Of a stretch of 42,404 nucleotides of DNA, positions 31,780-40,388 are shown one piece after another. This DNA is from Gemmatimonadales bacterium. GTDB taxonomy: Bacteria > Gemmatimonadota > Gemmatimonadetes > Gemmatimonadales > GWC2-71-9. The notes under the pieces were generated by a model that did not search any database, was not told where the DNA came from, and saw only the letters and a program-made list of their open reading frames with translations. The position numbers were made by a program, and so were the translations under genes. The number at the start of each line of letters is the position of its first letter. The stretch's first letter is position 1. The DNA lies in assembly GCA_036279355.1 (NCBI GenBank), contig DASUJH010000053.1, positions 1 to 42,404 of the forward strand, read 5' to 3'.

Positions 31780-31801
31780 CTTGGCGCATGCCCCCTGAGA
31801 G

Positions 31802-32290
31802 CTAATGGACCGATGCCGCGGGGGCGAAGAAGCTCGCCACGTCGTGGTAGTCGGTGAACCGCTCGATCCGGCCGTGGCGGATGACTGCCACCGAGGCCCC
31901 GCGCCCCGAGTCCGGTGCATTCACCAGCGGCCCGTTGGGGCCGGGACCGGTGTAGGTGCCCGCCCACGTCCATTCCGCTGCGACCACCGAGTCGCGCGGA
32001 TACACCGCCGTGAGATGCCACCGGAAATCGGGTTCCTGCGCAATGATCTGCCGCAGGAATCCGCGCACCTGCGCCGGCCCCTCGCCTCTGAATCCCAGCG
32101 CGATATCCTCGTGGACGCCGGCCGGGGCGAGGATCGTGTCGAAGGCGATCGAGTCGTGCGTGTTCCACGCATGGACGTACGCCTCCAGTACCGCCCGCTC
32201 CGCCTCACCCGCTGATTCGGGCCCACGCGCCGAGCAGGCGAGCGCGCCGGAAACGATCATACTCGCCGCCAGCCAGGTCGGCCTCAGCAT
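31802..32290 (-). CDS. SnoaL-like lipoprotein
   Basis: 162 aa. Signal LAASMIVSGALACSARG with lipobox ALAC. The mature part AERAVLEAYVHAWNTHDSIA, FDTILAPAGVHEDIALGFRG, GFLRQIIAQEPDFRWHLTAV, and EWTWAGTYTGPGPNGPLVNA is the SnoaL/ester-cyclase-like NTF2 fold. It starts at 32290 and is divergent from the AraC regulator (148 nt between), which may control it. An in-frame ATG 23 codons upstream would place the signal peptide internally and is disfavoured. Confidence 0.88.
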   Translation of the reverse strand: MLRPTWLAASMIVSGALACSARGPESAGEAERAVLEAYVHAWNTHDSIAFDTILAPAGVHEDIALGFRGEGPAQVRGFLRQIIAQEPDFRWHLTAVYPRDSVVAAEWTWAGTYTGPGPNGPLVNAPDSGRGASVAVIRHGRIERFTDYHDVASFFAPAASVH

Positions 32291-32438
32291 GCGACCCTCC
32301 AGGAAGATTGAAATGCGACGGTGCAAGCGATGGGCGCGTTTGATCCCAATGTCCATCAATTCCGCTGCGGCGTCCAGCGCCGGCGGCCGGGCGCCTGCAT
32401 TTCCGGCTGCGGCCGTCCGGCGCTAGCATTACCCGATC

Positions 32439-33395
32439 ATGGATCCGCTGTCCGACCTGCTCCGGATCGTCCGCCTCGACGGCGCCTTCTTCTACGCGGT
32501 CGAGGCCGGCGATCCGTGGAGCGTCGAAACGGTCGCCGCCCGGGAGCTGTCGCCCCGCATCATGCCGGCGGCGGAGCACCTCATCTCCTATCACGTCGTG
32601 ACCGAAGGCTACTGCTATGGGGGCCTGATCGGGGAGGAGCCGGTCGAGCTCGTGGGCGGCGACGCGATCGTCTTCCCCCACGGCGATGCCCACGTGATGG
32701 CGAGCGCGCGCGGGCTTCGCGCCGGCCCCGAGGTGTCGACCAGCGTCGTTGCCCGCTATCCCGCCACGGTTCGCCTGGGCGCAGCCGGCACCCGACTCAC
32801 GACGTTCGTCTGCGGCTTTCTCGGCTGCGACCGCCGCCCGTTCAATCCGCTGCTCGCGGCACTCCCGCGCCGGATGCACATGCGGGGGATCGCGGACGCA
32901 TTGCCCGGCAACTTTACCCGGCAGTTGACCGAGGAGACCCGGCTCGGCCGGCCGGGCGCCGAGACCGTACTCACCCGCCTGGCCGAGCTCATGTTCCTCG
33001 AGGTGCTGCGGCGGTACCTCGCCGAGTTGCCTCCCGGCCAGACCGGCTGGCTCGCCGGCTTGCGCGATGAGATGGTCGGCCGGGTGCTGGCGCTGCTCCA
33101 CGCCGAGCCCGCGCATCCGTGGACGCTCGCAGAGCTGGCGCGCGAGGCGGCGTCGTCGCGCTCCAACGTGGCGAAGCGGTTCGCCGAGCTGGTGGGTCAG
33201 CCGCCGATGCAGTACCTCGCGCAGTGGCGGATGCAGGTGGCGGCCAACCTGCTGGCGCAGAGCGGCGCCAAGGTGGCGGCCGTCGCCTCGGAGGTGGGCT
33301 ACGACTCCGAGGCCGCGTTCAGCCGCGCGTTCAAGAAGGCCACCGGACTTGCGCCCGGCACCTGGCGAGAAGCGCGCCGCACCGCGCGCGCATAG
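32439..33395 (+). CDS. AraC-family transcriptional regulator with cupin-like sensor domain
   Basis: 318 aa. N-terminal ligand-binding cupin (LDGAFFYAVEAGDPWS, AEHLISYHVVTEGYCYGG, ELVGGDAIVFPHGDAHVMA) of the AraC-cupin type found in regulators of detoxification genes. Two helix-turn-helix units at about 220-315: WTLAELAREAASSRSNVAKR and KVAAVASEVGYDSEAAFSRA, ending FKKATGLAPGTWR. The upstream region is shared with the SnoaL-like lipoprotein gene. A target among its neighbours is likely but unproven. Confidence 0.93.
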   Translation: MDPLSDLLRIVRLDGAFFYAVEAGDPWSVETVAARELSPRIMPAAEHLISYHVVTEGYCYGGLIGEEPVELVGGDAIVFPHGDAHVMASARGLRAGPEVSTSVVARYPATVRLGAAGTRLTTFVCGFLGCDRRPFNPLLAALPRRMHMRGIADALPGNFTRQLTEETRLGRPGAETVLTRLAELMFLEVLRRYLAELPPGQTGWLAGLRDEMVGRVLALLHAEPAHPWTLAELAREAASSRSNVAKRFAELVGQPPMQYLAQWRMQVAANLLAQSGAKVAAVASEVGYDSEAAFSRAFKKATGLAPGTWREARRTARA

Positions 33396-33572
33396 CTCCT
33401 CCTAGCCCGGTCCGGACGATCGGGCATCTCCGCTGGATGCTCGAACAAGCCGAATCCACTTCGATACGCAGAAGCATGAAGTCGAGACGCGCGGTCATTG
33501 GCGAACGCGCGCTCCGCCGGCAGACTGGTGTCCGCGCGCCACGAGGGCGCGCCTTCACCGGGAGGAGTCGGC

Positions 33573-34451
33573 ATGTTGTCCAGGACGATCTACCACACGA
33601 GCGGCGCCGCCACGAGCGGAGAGCTCCGCGCCTGGTCCGAAGATCCCCTCACCGCGCGCGCCCGGTCGGTATGGACCGGCGGCAACTTTCACCGCATCGC
33701 GGAGAGCTACGCGCCCGGCGCCCGCGAGTTCGTCGCGCGGCTCGCGCTGCGTCCGGGCGAGTCGGTGCTCGACGTGGCGTGCGGCACCGGCAACTTCGCC
33801 GTTCCGGCGGCGCGCGCGGGCGCGCAGGTCACCGGGGTCGACATCGCGCCCAACCTGATCGCGCAAGCGCATATCGAGGCCCGAGTCGCCGGATGCAAGG
33901 TGGCGTTTGACGTGGGCGACGCCGAATCACTGCCGTACGCCGACGACCGGTTCGACACCACCGTCACGATGTTCGGCGCGATGTTCGCCTACCGGCCCGC
34001 GCGGGTCGCCGCCGAGTTGTTGCGGGTGACTCGACCCGGCGGTCGAGTGGTGATGGCAAACTGGACGCCGGAGGGGTTCGTGGGGCGGATGCTGCGCGCG
34101 CACGCGGCCGTGGTGCCGCCGCCCGCGGAAGTGCCGAGCCCGCTCGGCTGGGGCCAGGAGGAGCTGGTGCGGAAGCGGTTCGGCGAGGGAGTCACGTCGC
34201 TGATCTGCACGCGCCGCACGATCGAGCTCCGCGTTCCGCTGCCGCCCGCGGGCGTCACCGAGCTGTTCGCCACCTGCTACGGCCCGACGGTCGCCACGTT
34301 GCGCGCGGCCGACCCCGACGGGGCGAGCCGCCTCCGGAGCGAGCTCACCCGGCTGTTCACGGAGCACAATCTCGCCACCGGCGGCACGACGGCCGTCTCG
34401 GGCGAGTATCTCGAGGTCGAAGCACGGGTCGCACACAACACGGGGAGGTGA
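33573..34451 (+). CDS. Class I SAM-dependent methyltransferase
   Basis: 292 aa. Motif I VLDVACGTGNFAVPAARAGA, motif II TGVDIAPNLIAQA, then AESLPYADDRFDTTVTMFGA and LLRVTRPGGRVVMANWTPEG; the UbiE/COQ5-like methyltransferase order. The C-terminal half, FFGEGV...LPPAGVTELFATCYGP, is typical of the branch linked to small-molecule tailoring. The ATG at 33573 follows GGAGGAGTCGGC. It is co-transcribed with the DinB gene (gap 3 nt). Confidence 0.92.
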   Translation: MLSRTIYHTSGAATSGELRAWSEDPLTARARSVWTGGNFHRIAESYAPGAREFVARLALRPGESVLDVACGTGNFAVPAARAGAQVTGVDIAPNLIAQAHIEARVAGCKVAFDVGDAESLPYADDRFDTTVTMFGAMFAYRPARVAAELLRVTRPGGRVVMANWTPEGFVGRMLRAHAAVVPPPAEVPSPLGWGQEELVRKRFGEGVTSLICTRRTIELRVPLPPAGVTELFATCYGPTVATLRAADPDGASRLRSELTRLFTEHNLATGGTTAVSGEYLEVEARVAHNTGR

Positions 34452-34454
34452 ACC

Positions 34455-34961
34455 ATGGGCGTACGTTCGAACGCACTGGCGGATCGGCTGGAGCAGGGAG
34501 CCCGCGCGCTGGCGGACTTCGCGGGCGGGCTGAGCGAGGCGGAGTGGCAGACGCGCATCCCGCGCGACGGGCGCAAGGTGGGCGTCGTGGTGCACCATGT
34601 CGCCACGATGTATCCGCTGGAGATGCAGTTGGCCAGGCTGCTCGCGGCCGGCACGCCGGTGGCGGACGTGACCTGGGACGACGTGCACCAGATCAACGCC
34701 GCGCACGCGAAGGAGCACGAGACGGCCACGAAGGCTGCCGCGCTCGAGCTGCTCGAGACCAACAGCGCCGCGGCCGCCGCCGCCGTTCGCGCGCTGAGCG
34801 ACGCGGAGCTGGACCGGGCCGCGCCCATCTCGCTCAACGCCGGCGCTCCGCTCACCTGCCAGTTCATGCTGGAGGACCACGCGGTGCGGCACAGCTATCA
34901 CCATCTGGCCGCGATCGAGCGGGCGGTGGAGCAGACGCGGCGCGCGCGGCTCGTGGGGTGA
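34455..34961 (+). CDS. DinB superfamily protein
   Basis: 168 aa. NALADRLEQGARALADFAGG starts the bundle, with GVVVHHVATMYPLEMQLARL (first metal His pair) and CQFMLEDHAVRHSYHHLAAI near the end (the H-x-x-xH-x-xxHH motif). This spacing fits the mycothiol- or bacillithiol-dependent transferase-like DinB group. It directly follows the methyltransferase, so the two probably act on related small molecules; that is inference. Confidence 0.87.
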   Translation: MGVRSNALADRLEQGARALADFAGGLSEAEWQTRIPRDGRKVGVVVHHVATMYPLEMQLARLLAAGTPVADVTWDDVHQINAAHAKEHETATKAAALELLETNSAAAAAAVRALSDAELDRAAPISLNAGAPLTCQFMLEDHAVRHSYHHLAAIERAVEQTRRARLVG

Positions 34962-34980
34962 GGGTGATGGAGCACTGACT

Positions 34981-35014
34981 GACCGGTGGCCGGCGCAGGT
35001 GCCGGCCGCCGGTC
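34981..35014. terminator. Bidirectional hairpin between convergent genes
   Basis: GACCGGTGGCCGGC (34981-34994) and GCCGGCCGCCGGTC (35001-35014) form a 14-bp stem with one G-T wobble and a six-nt loop. It lies 20 nt after the DinB stop and overlaps the stop codon of the convergent esterase. It is very GC-rich, with only a weak T run (CTGTTT) on the plus side. A two-way terminator is the likely role. Confidence 0.6.
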
Positions 35015-35882
35015 ACTGTTTGGCGGCCGGGGCGAACACCGCGCGGAACGCCCGCAGCGCCGCCGGATGGTAGATGGTCCAATGATGCTCTGCCGGCATG
35101 CGCTCGTAATGCCAGTGGAGCCCTGGCGGCGCATCCTGCTCGAGAATCTTCGCCAGCGGCTCGGTCTCGGCGACGATGCCGGGCTCGTCGCTGCTCGCGA
35201 AGTAGAGCGTCTTCTGGAGTCCGGGCCGCGCGCGGAGCAATGCACCGGCTTCGTCCACCAGCTTGTGATCGTTCCACCAGAGGCTCGGGTCGAAGGCGAT
35301 GTAGGCGTCGAACAGGTCCGGCTCGAGCAGCAATGTTTCGACCACGAAGAGGCCGGCGAGCGATTCGCCGACGATGGCCGTCTCGTCCGTGGTGCGGTAG
35401 CGCCGGTTCACCTCGGGCATGAGCTCGGTGCGGATGAACCGCCGGAACGCCGCGGAGCCGCCGACGTGCGGCGCGATCTTGCGGTCGTTCGGGTTGTCGG
35501 TCGGGCCGGTCAGGTCGCGCCGCCGCTCGGTGTTCTCGATCCCGACGAGCAGGAACGGCCGCATGATCCCGTCGCCCACCAGCACCTCCACGAGACCCGC
35601 GACGTGGAGGAAGTCCTCCTTGATGCCCCCGTCCGGCATGTACAGCACCGGCAGCCGGATGTTGGCGGAGTCGGCGTACGGCGGCGGTGCGTAGACGTTG
35701 ATCCGCCGGGTTTCGGCGAGGACCCTGGAGTCGATGGTGAACGTTTCGCCGACGACGAGCGGAGCGGCAGGCGAAGCAATCGGCGCAGGAGTCCCAGCCG
35801 GCGACACGCTCGGGGGGCGCCCCGCGCACGCGGCCGCCAGCGCGAGAAGCGGCAGGCAACTCCGCCAGGTACCGCGGCTCAG
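35013..35882 (-). CDS. Lipoprotein esterase of the enterochelin-esterase/S-formylglutathione hydrolase-like fold
   Basis: 289 aa from a CTG at 35882. Signal RSCLPLLALAAACAG with lipobox LAAAC. Domain: RINVYAPPPYADSANIRLPV, LYMPDGGIKEDFLHVAGLVE, nucleophile elbow AIVGESLAGLFVVETLL, IAFDPSLWWND, and His in MPAEHHWTIYHPAALRAF; an alpha/beta esterase of the IroE/Fes (COG2819) type. The only ordinary upstream start (ATG at 35942) would precede the signal peptide by 20 extra residues. The CTG sits in a CTGA overlap with the previous stop and has GGAG 7 nt upstream. Confidence 0.87.
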   Translation of the reverse strand: MSRGTWRSCLPLLALAAACAGRPPSVSPAGTPAPIASPAAPLVVGETFTIDSRVLAETRRINVYAPPPYADSANIRLPVLYMPDGGIKEDFLHVAGLVEVLVGDGIMRPFLLVGIENTERRRDLTGPTDNPNDRKIAPHVGGSAAFRRFIRTELMPEVNRRYRTTDETAIVGESLAGLFVVETLLLEPDLFDAYIAFDPSLWWNDHKLVDEAGALLRARPGLQKTLYFASSDEPGIVAETEPLAKILEQDAPPGLHWHYERMPAEHHWTIYHPAALRAFRAVFAPAAKQ

Positions 35883-36394
35883 TGTCGATCTCCGCCCGCC
35901 AGCGGCGCGATGAACGTATTCTGCGCCGCCAACACCTTCCACCTGCCGTGCCGCCGCTCCATGACGTGCTTGAGGTGATTGCGGACCACACCCGCCGAAT
36001 CGGCGGCGCTGCCCGGCGGCAGGTCGTGAACGCCCGAGAGCGCGGCGTCGAAGTCCACCATCATGAACGTGGGCCCGAGCATCCGGACGCGGCGCACCTT
36101 TCCTTCTATGTGGCTGCCCTTGAACGGCCCGGCCCAGAGGTCCACGTGCTCCTGCACGATCGCCTCCCGGCCTCGGCTGATGATCCCGATCGGATCGACC
36201 AGCTCCGCCTCCGGCCAGTAGTTCTTGCCGTACGCGGCGCCGTCGGCCCGGTTCCAGGAGTCCACGAACCGGTCGACCATGGCCTGAGCCGCGGCCCGGG
36301 CCTCCGCCGGCACGGCCGATTCAACCTGCGCCGACGCCCGCGATACACCGGCGAGCATCGAGAGGGCAACCAGAAGGATTGCGGCTCGTGGCAT
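35879..36394 (-). CDS. Exported SgcJ/EcaC-type NTF2-like protein
   Basis: 171 aa. Signal peptide AAILLVALSMLAGVSRASAQ (ASA-Q cleavage). The mature part AQAMVDRFVDSWNRADGAAY, GKNYWPEAELVDPIGIISRG, HVDLWAGPFKGSHIEGKVRR, and RRHGRWKVLAAQNTFIAPL is the SgcJ/EcaC oxidoreductase-like NTF2 family. Its end overlaps the esterase (CTGA), so the two exported products are made together. Function unknown. Confidence 0.88.
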   Translation of the reverse strand: MPRAAILLVALSMLAGVSRASAQVESAVPAEARAAAQAMVDRFVDSWNRADGAAYGKNYWPEAELVDPIGIISRGREAIVQEHVDLWAGPFKGSHIEGKVRRVRMLGPTFMMVDFDAALSGVHDLPPGSAADSAGVVRNHLKHVMERRHGRWKVLAAQNTFIAPLAGGDRH

Positions 36395-36476
36395 CGTAGA
36401 CGCCTCGTGCGATAGTGTTGGTCAGCAGTGTCGGCGACCCGTCGAGTCGCCCGGGTAACCACATCCGAACCACGCT

Positions 36477-39071
36477 TCAGTCTTTCGGCGCGACCAGCGC
36501 GGCGAAGTCACGCCGGGCCCTGAGCGGCACCAGCGCCGGCTCCTGGTGGATCCATGTCGGCCACAAACCCTCGTCAAATGATTCGCGCACCCGCGCCACC
36601 GCGTCGTCGCTCCGCCCGAGCAGCGCGGCCACCCGCGCGCGATAGATGCTGGCGGTCCAGCTCACCCGCGACACCGGCTGGGCGGCGAGCCAGCGGTCGA
36701 GCGAATCCGCCAGCGCGGTGTCCCCCCGCTGCGCCGCGAGCCCGGCCAGCTCGCCGCGAAAGTCGACGTTGGTCGAGTCCTCCGCGACCAAACCGCGCGC
36801 GATATCCTCGGCCTCCGGATACGCGCCGAGCACCTCGAGCGACCACGCCGCGGTCAGCCGCTCCTCGATGGTCGCGCGCTCCTCGGCCGAACGGCCGCGA
36901 TACCATACCACCGCCCGCATCGCCGCCTGGCGCGCCGCGACGGTGTCGCCATGAAACAGGAGCTCGCGCGCGAGCCAGTTGGCCACCCATCCCGGCGTCA
37001 CGGTGTACTCGGGCCGGCCCTCGGTGTACGGCGCGAGGCCGATGTCGCTCGCCGTCTCCGCCGGCAGCGCGAGCGAGCTGTCGATGAGCGCCAGCACCGC
37101 CGTGGGGCGCGCCAGGGCCGCCAGCGCGTTGCCGCGAAACCACACCCGCGTGAGAGGGGCGGCAAGCGGTACGTGGTCGGCCGCGGCCAGCTCCTCTCGA
37201 TAGCGCCCGAGCAGGTGCAGCGCACCGGTGACCCCGCTCCAGTAGGCGGAGTGAGTGGTGTCGGTGCTCCAGCCCAGATCCGTGGCGGGGTTGACCCGCG
37301 CCAGCATCTCGAGGGCCCGCTTGGGGCGGTTGGCCCAATTCGCGGCGGCGGCGGCCGGCATCTGCGCAGCCGAGTTACCGGGCTCGAAGTCGGCCCGCTC
37401 GAGCGTGAGGCGCGACATCTCCTCGTTGCGCCCGCGGCATCGCGCGCCCTCTATCTGGAGCGCCAGCCGGTCGAATCGATCGAGTGGCTGCGCACGCGCC
37501 TCGAGCGCATGGGCGATCGAGTCGACGAGCCCGCAGTCGTTGGCGTTGGCACCCACCGTTACGAGGGCGATCGCGGCCTCGATGAACGCCGTATCGCGGC
37601 GCGCCGCGCGCAGGAACAGCGCCTTCGCGTGCGGACTGTCGCCGTGCCACCAGACGTCCCACCCGTCCACGTAGTCGCGATACGCGTCAAACGGAGGAAC
37701 ATCGCCCCCGTTCACGCTCTCGGCCCCGTGCGCATCCACGGCCAATGCGAGCGCCGTCATCACCCGGGACCGCAGCTCGTCGAGCCCGGCGACCGGCGTG
37801 TGGACACTGGATACGACGGGCCCCACCACTCGCACGAGGCGCCCCGCCCGCGCGTCGGTGACGGCGGCCTGCAGGAACAGGGTGTCACCGGTCCGGTAGT
37901 AGTTGCCCGAGACCATCATGGCCGCGCCGGTGCGATGCGCGAGCGTCATCGGATCGACCGTGGCCCCGCTGGCGTCACGACCCTGCACGAACACCGCCTG
38001 CGGGTCCACCACATCCACGAGCCGGGTGCGCATCAGTCCCTGCGTGAGCCAGTCCTGCGCCATGCGGCCGAGCGGCTGGAGCGCCGCATCGCCGGTCCGG
38101 TTGTCGAAGACGGCGACGAGCACCCTCGTCCGGGCGTGAGCCCCGTGCGCGCGCCCGGCAAGCGCGGCGCGCACGAGCAGCGCCGAGAGTGCGAGCACAG
38201 TGAGCCCGGCCGCCCAACGCACCGCCTGGCGTGGGTGGCGCGCGGGGGCTGGTGAAGGCGCCGCTTGCGCCGCTGTCGTCGCCGGCGCCGGTGTCGTGGC
38301 AGGCTCCGGTAATTCAGCCGGCGGCGCCTCGGCGCGGCCGCTTGGCTTCCGCCCTCCGTCGCGAATCCGCGCGGCCAGCGCCTCTGTCTCCGCGCTTGGA
38401 GTCGCCTCGAAGTCCGCGGCGAGCCGACGCGCGCCGGCCTCGTAGAGCCGCAACGCGCCGCCGGTGTCGCCCCCCTGGTCGAGCAGCGCCATCGCCCGCC
38501 GGAGCCAGCTCTCGTCGCCCGGTGCGAGCGCGCACGCGCGCTGGGCCCAACGCGCGGCCGCGAGCGGATGGCCGGCGTTCTCTTCGCGCTCCACCAGCGC
38601 CCCCACCGCGCCCATCACGAGATCGGCGATGTGCAACCGCTCCTGCGTGAGCCAGTCCTCGAACGCCTCGCCTGCGTTCGGCACGTGAACCCCGGCCAGC
38701 AGCTCGCCGGTGTAGCCATCGACCACGTCCTCGTGGCGGCTCGCCGCCGCCGCGTCACGCAGGCGGTTCACGTCGCACGTGAGCCGTGCCGGATCGATCG
38801 CCACCGCCTCGTCACCCCGGGTGACGACCACCCCTTCGCCCAGCGCTTCCCGCAGATGGTAGAGGGTGTTCCTGAGCGCGCGCCGAGCGGCGAACTGGTC
38901 CAGCTCGGGCCAGAACATCGCGGCGAGCGTATCGCGCCGGTGATAGCCGCCGCGACCGATCGCGAGGTACGCCAGGAGCGCAAACCGCTTGGGCTGCGCG
39001 GGCAACGCGGTGAGGTCGTGTCCGTCCGAGCCGCGGAGGGCGTGAAGCCCCAGCAGGCTGAGCTCGATCAT
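36477..39071 (-). CDS. BTAD-domain transcriptional regulator with TM helix, TolB-like domain and repeats
   Basis: 864 aa. Residues 1-93 are a winged-helix DNA-binding domain (LPAQPKRFALLAYLAIGRGG, RRDTLAAMFWPELDQFAARR); about 95-240 the BTAD helical domain (DVNRLRDAAAASRHEDVVDG, ALRLYEAGARRLAADFEATP). A Pro/Ala linker leads to a transmembrane helix near 283-305 (AAGLTVLALSALLVRAALAG). Beyond are a TolB/FlgO-like part (VLVAVFDNRTGDAALQPLGR, AAMMVSGNYYRTGDTLFLQA) and a long helical-repeat region. It is SARP-like at the front but membrane-bound. Its start is 124 nt from the divergent lipoprotein gene, a probable target. Confidence 0.9.
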   Translation of the reverse strand: MIELSLLGLHALRGSDGHDLTALPAQPKRFALLAYLAIGRGGYHRRDTLAAMFWPELDQFAARRALRNTLYHLREALGEGVVVTRGDEAVAIDPARLTCDVNRLRDAAAASRHEDVVDGYTGELLAGVHVPNAGEAFEDWLTQERLHIADLVMGAVGALVEREENAGHPLAAARWAQRACALAPGDESWLRRAMALLDQGGDTGGALRLYEAGARRLAADFEATPSAETEALAARIRDGGRKPSGRAEAPPAELPEPATTPAPATTAAQAAPSPAPARHPRQAVRWAAGLTVLALSALLVRAALAGRAHGAHARTRVLVAVFDNRTGDAALQPLGRMAQDWLTQGLMRTRLVDVVDPQAVFVQGRDASGATVDPMTLAHRTGAAMMVSGNYYRTGDTLFLQAAVTDARAGRLVRVVGPVVSSVHTPVAGLDELRSRVMTALALAVDAHGAESVNGGDVPPFDAYRDYVDGWDVWWHGDSPHAKALFLRAARRDTAFIEAAIALVTVGANANDCGLVDSIAHALEARAQPLDRFDRLALQIEGARCRGRNEEMSRLTLERADFEPGNSAAQMPAAAAANWANRPKRALEMLARVNPATDLGWSTDTTHSAYWSGVTGALHLLGRYREELAAADHVPLAAPLTRVWFRGNALAALARPTAVLALIDSSLALPAETASDIGLAPYTEGRPEYTVTPGWVANWLARELLFHGDTVAARQAAMRAVVWYRGRSAEERATIEERLTAAWSLEVLGAYPEAEDIARGLVAEDSTNVDFRGELAGLAAQRGDTALADSLDRWLAAQPVSRVSWTASIYRARVAALLGRSDDAVARVRESFDEGLWPTWIHQEPALVPLRARRDFAALVAPKD

Positions 39072-39195
39072 GAGCGGTCGAATGTACGTCTCGCCCCGTC
39101 GCGCAGCAATAAACGGTCAGGCGACGGCGGAGCGACGGGCCCGGCCCAGACTGTCGCCGGTCGATCGCGCGCTGACCCCGCTCGTGGAGGACAGA

Positions 39196-40359
39196 ATGTC
39201 GTCACTCGTTCGCGCCAACCCGATGATTCGACTCGCGTTGGCCACCGCCGCCGGAGCGCTGCTCGCGGCATGCCGCGGCGACGCCGCGCCCTCGAGCCTG
39301 CTCCGGAAGCTCGCCTCCGAGACGCGGGCAGCGCGCGCGCACGACGCCTGCACCCTGCTCTCGGCCGGCGAGGCCGAGCCGTACGTCGGCACGCTCGCCG
39401 CGCCGCCCTATCGCTCGAGCGACGGCGCCCCCGACCCTGGCGGCGATCAATGCACGTATCGCGGCAGCGACGGACGCGAGGTGACGATCCGCCCCGTCTG
39501 GGGCGGCGGCCGCCTCATTGGCAAAGTCCTGCACGGAGTGCCCACCGGACTCGGTGCCGTGTTGGACAAAGGCGCGCCCGGTCTCGACACCATGGCCAAC
39601 CGGGTCATGAAGTCGGAGCCGGGACCTTGGGATCAGGCCACCTGGATCCCGGGCGGATCGCTCTTCGCGTCGAGGGGTGAGGCCGAGGTGAGCATCGACG
39701 TGAGCGGCGCGAGCGGGCGGGAGAGCGACGCACTGGCGCTGGCGAAACTCGTCGTGCCGCGATTCGAGCATCCGCTCGACTACGACGGCGTCCGCGCCGT
39801 GGCGCTCGCGCCCAAGCCGCGCGCCCACCCGGCGCATGCCTGCGATCTCGTCTCCCGCTCCGAAGTCGAGGCCGCGGTCGGCCGGCTCAGCGTGGCACCC
39901 ACCTCCGACTCGCCCGAGACGTCCTGCACCTGGCGCGTGGCCACCGCGGACGGCGAGCGGGCGTACCCGGTGGAAGTCGTGTGGGAGGGCGGACAGAAGA
40001 ATTACATGATGCTCACGCACGGCATGGCGATGGTCGGCGGGCTCATCGGCGCGCCGGCCAGCTCGCCACTGGACACGATGAAGCCGCCGCCTGAGATGCA
40101 GGCGGCGATCGGCGGGCTCATGAAGATGGTGGGCGGCGGGGGCGGCGCGGCGCGAGGCGCGGCGACCGCCCCGGGTGCCGCGGCCAAGGTTGGTTTCCAG
40201 ACCGACACGACGCTCAAAGGTCCGTGGGACCGCGCGGCGCTGCTGCATGGCACGCAGCTCATTGCCGTACGCCATGACGTGTTCGTCGGCATGGACCTCG
40301 GGTCAGCCGACTACGAGAAGGCGAAGGCGCTCATGAGCGCCATCTGCGCTCGGCTCTGA
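39196..40359 (+). CDS. Lipoprotein with two DUF3558-like domains
   Basis: 387 aa. Signal LALATAAGALLAACRG with lipobox LAAC. Two related modules: AHDACTLLSAGEAEPYVGTL with DQCTYRGSDGREVTIRPVWG, and AHACDLVSRSEVEAAVGRLS with TSCTWRVATADG; each has the C-x-L-x-x-xE-x-x-xx-VG start and a second Cys (a likely disulfide) of the DUF3558-type family. Each module ends in a GxWDxA-type stretch. The ATG at 39196 follows GGAGGACAGA. It precedes the multicopper oxidase by 29 nt, so they are probably one operon; a role in envelope binding is a guess. Confidence 0.82.
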   Translation: MSSLVRANPMIRLALATAAGALLAACRGDAAPSSLLRKLASETRAARAHDACTLLSAGEAEPYVGTLAAPPYRSSDGAPDPGGDQCTYRGSDGREVTIRPVWGGGRLIGKVLHGVPTGLGAVLDKGAPGLDTMANRVMKSEPGPWDQATWIPGGSLFASRGEAEVSIDVSGASGRESDALALAKLVVPRFEHPLDYDGVRAVALAPKPRAHPAHACDLVSRSEVEAAVGRLSVAPTSDSPETSCTWRVATADGERAYPVEVVWEGGQKNYMMLTHGMAMVGGLIGAPASSPLDTMKPPPEMQAAIGGLMKMVGGGGGAARGAATAPGAAAKVGFQTDTTLKGPWDRAALLHGTQLIAVRHDVFVGMDLGSADYEKAKALMSAICARL

Positions 40360-40388
40360 ACGAATCGCAAATTCACGGGAGACCTGCC

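Noticed and set aside
36951-38255. 434-aa plus-strand reading frame
   Set aside because: Antisense to the BTAD regulator. The regulator has clear domains and this frame has none.
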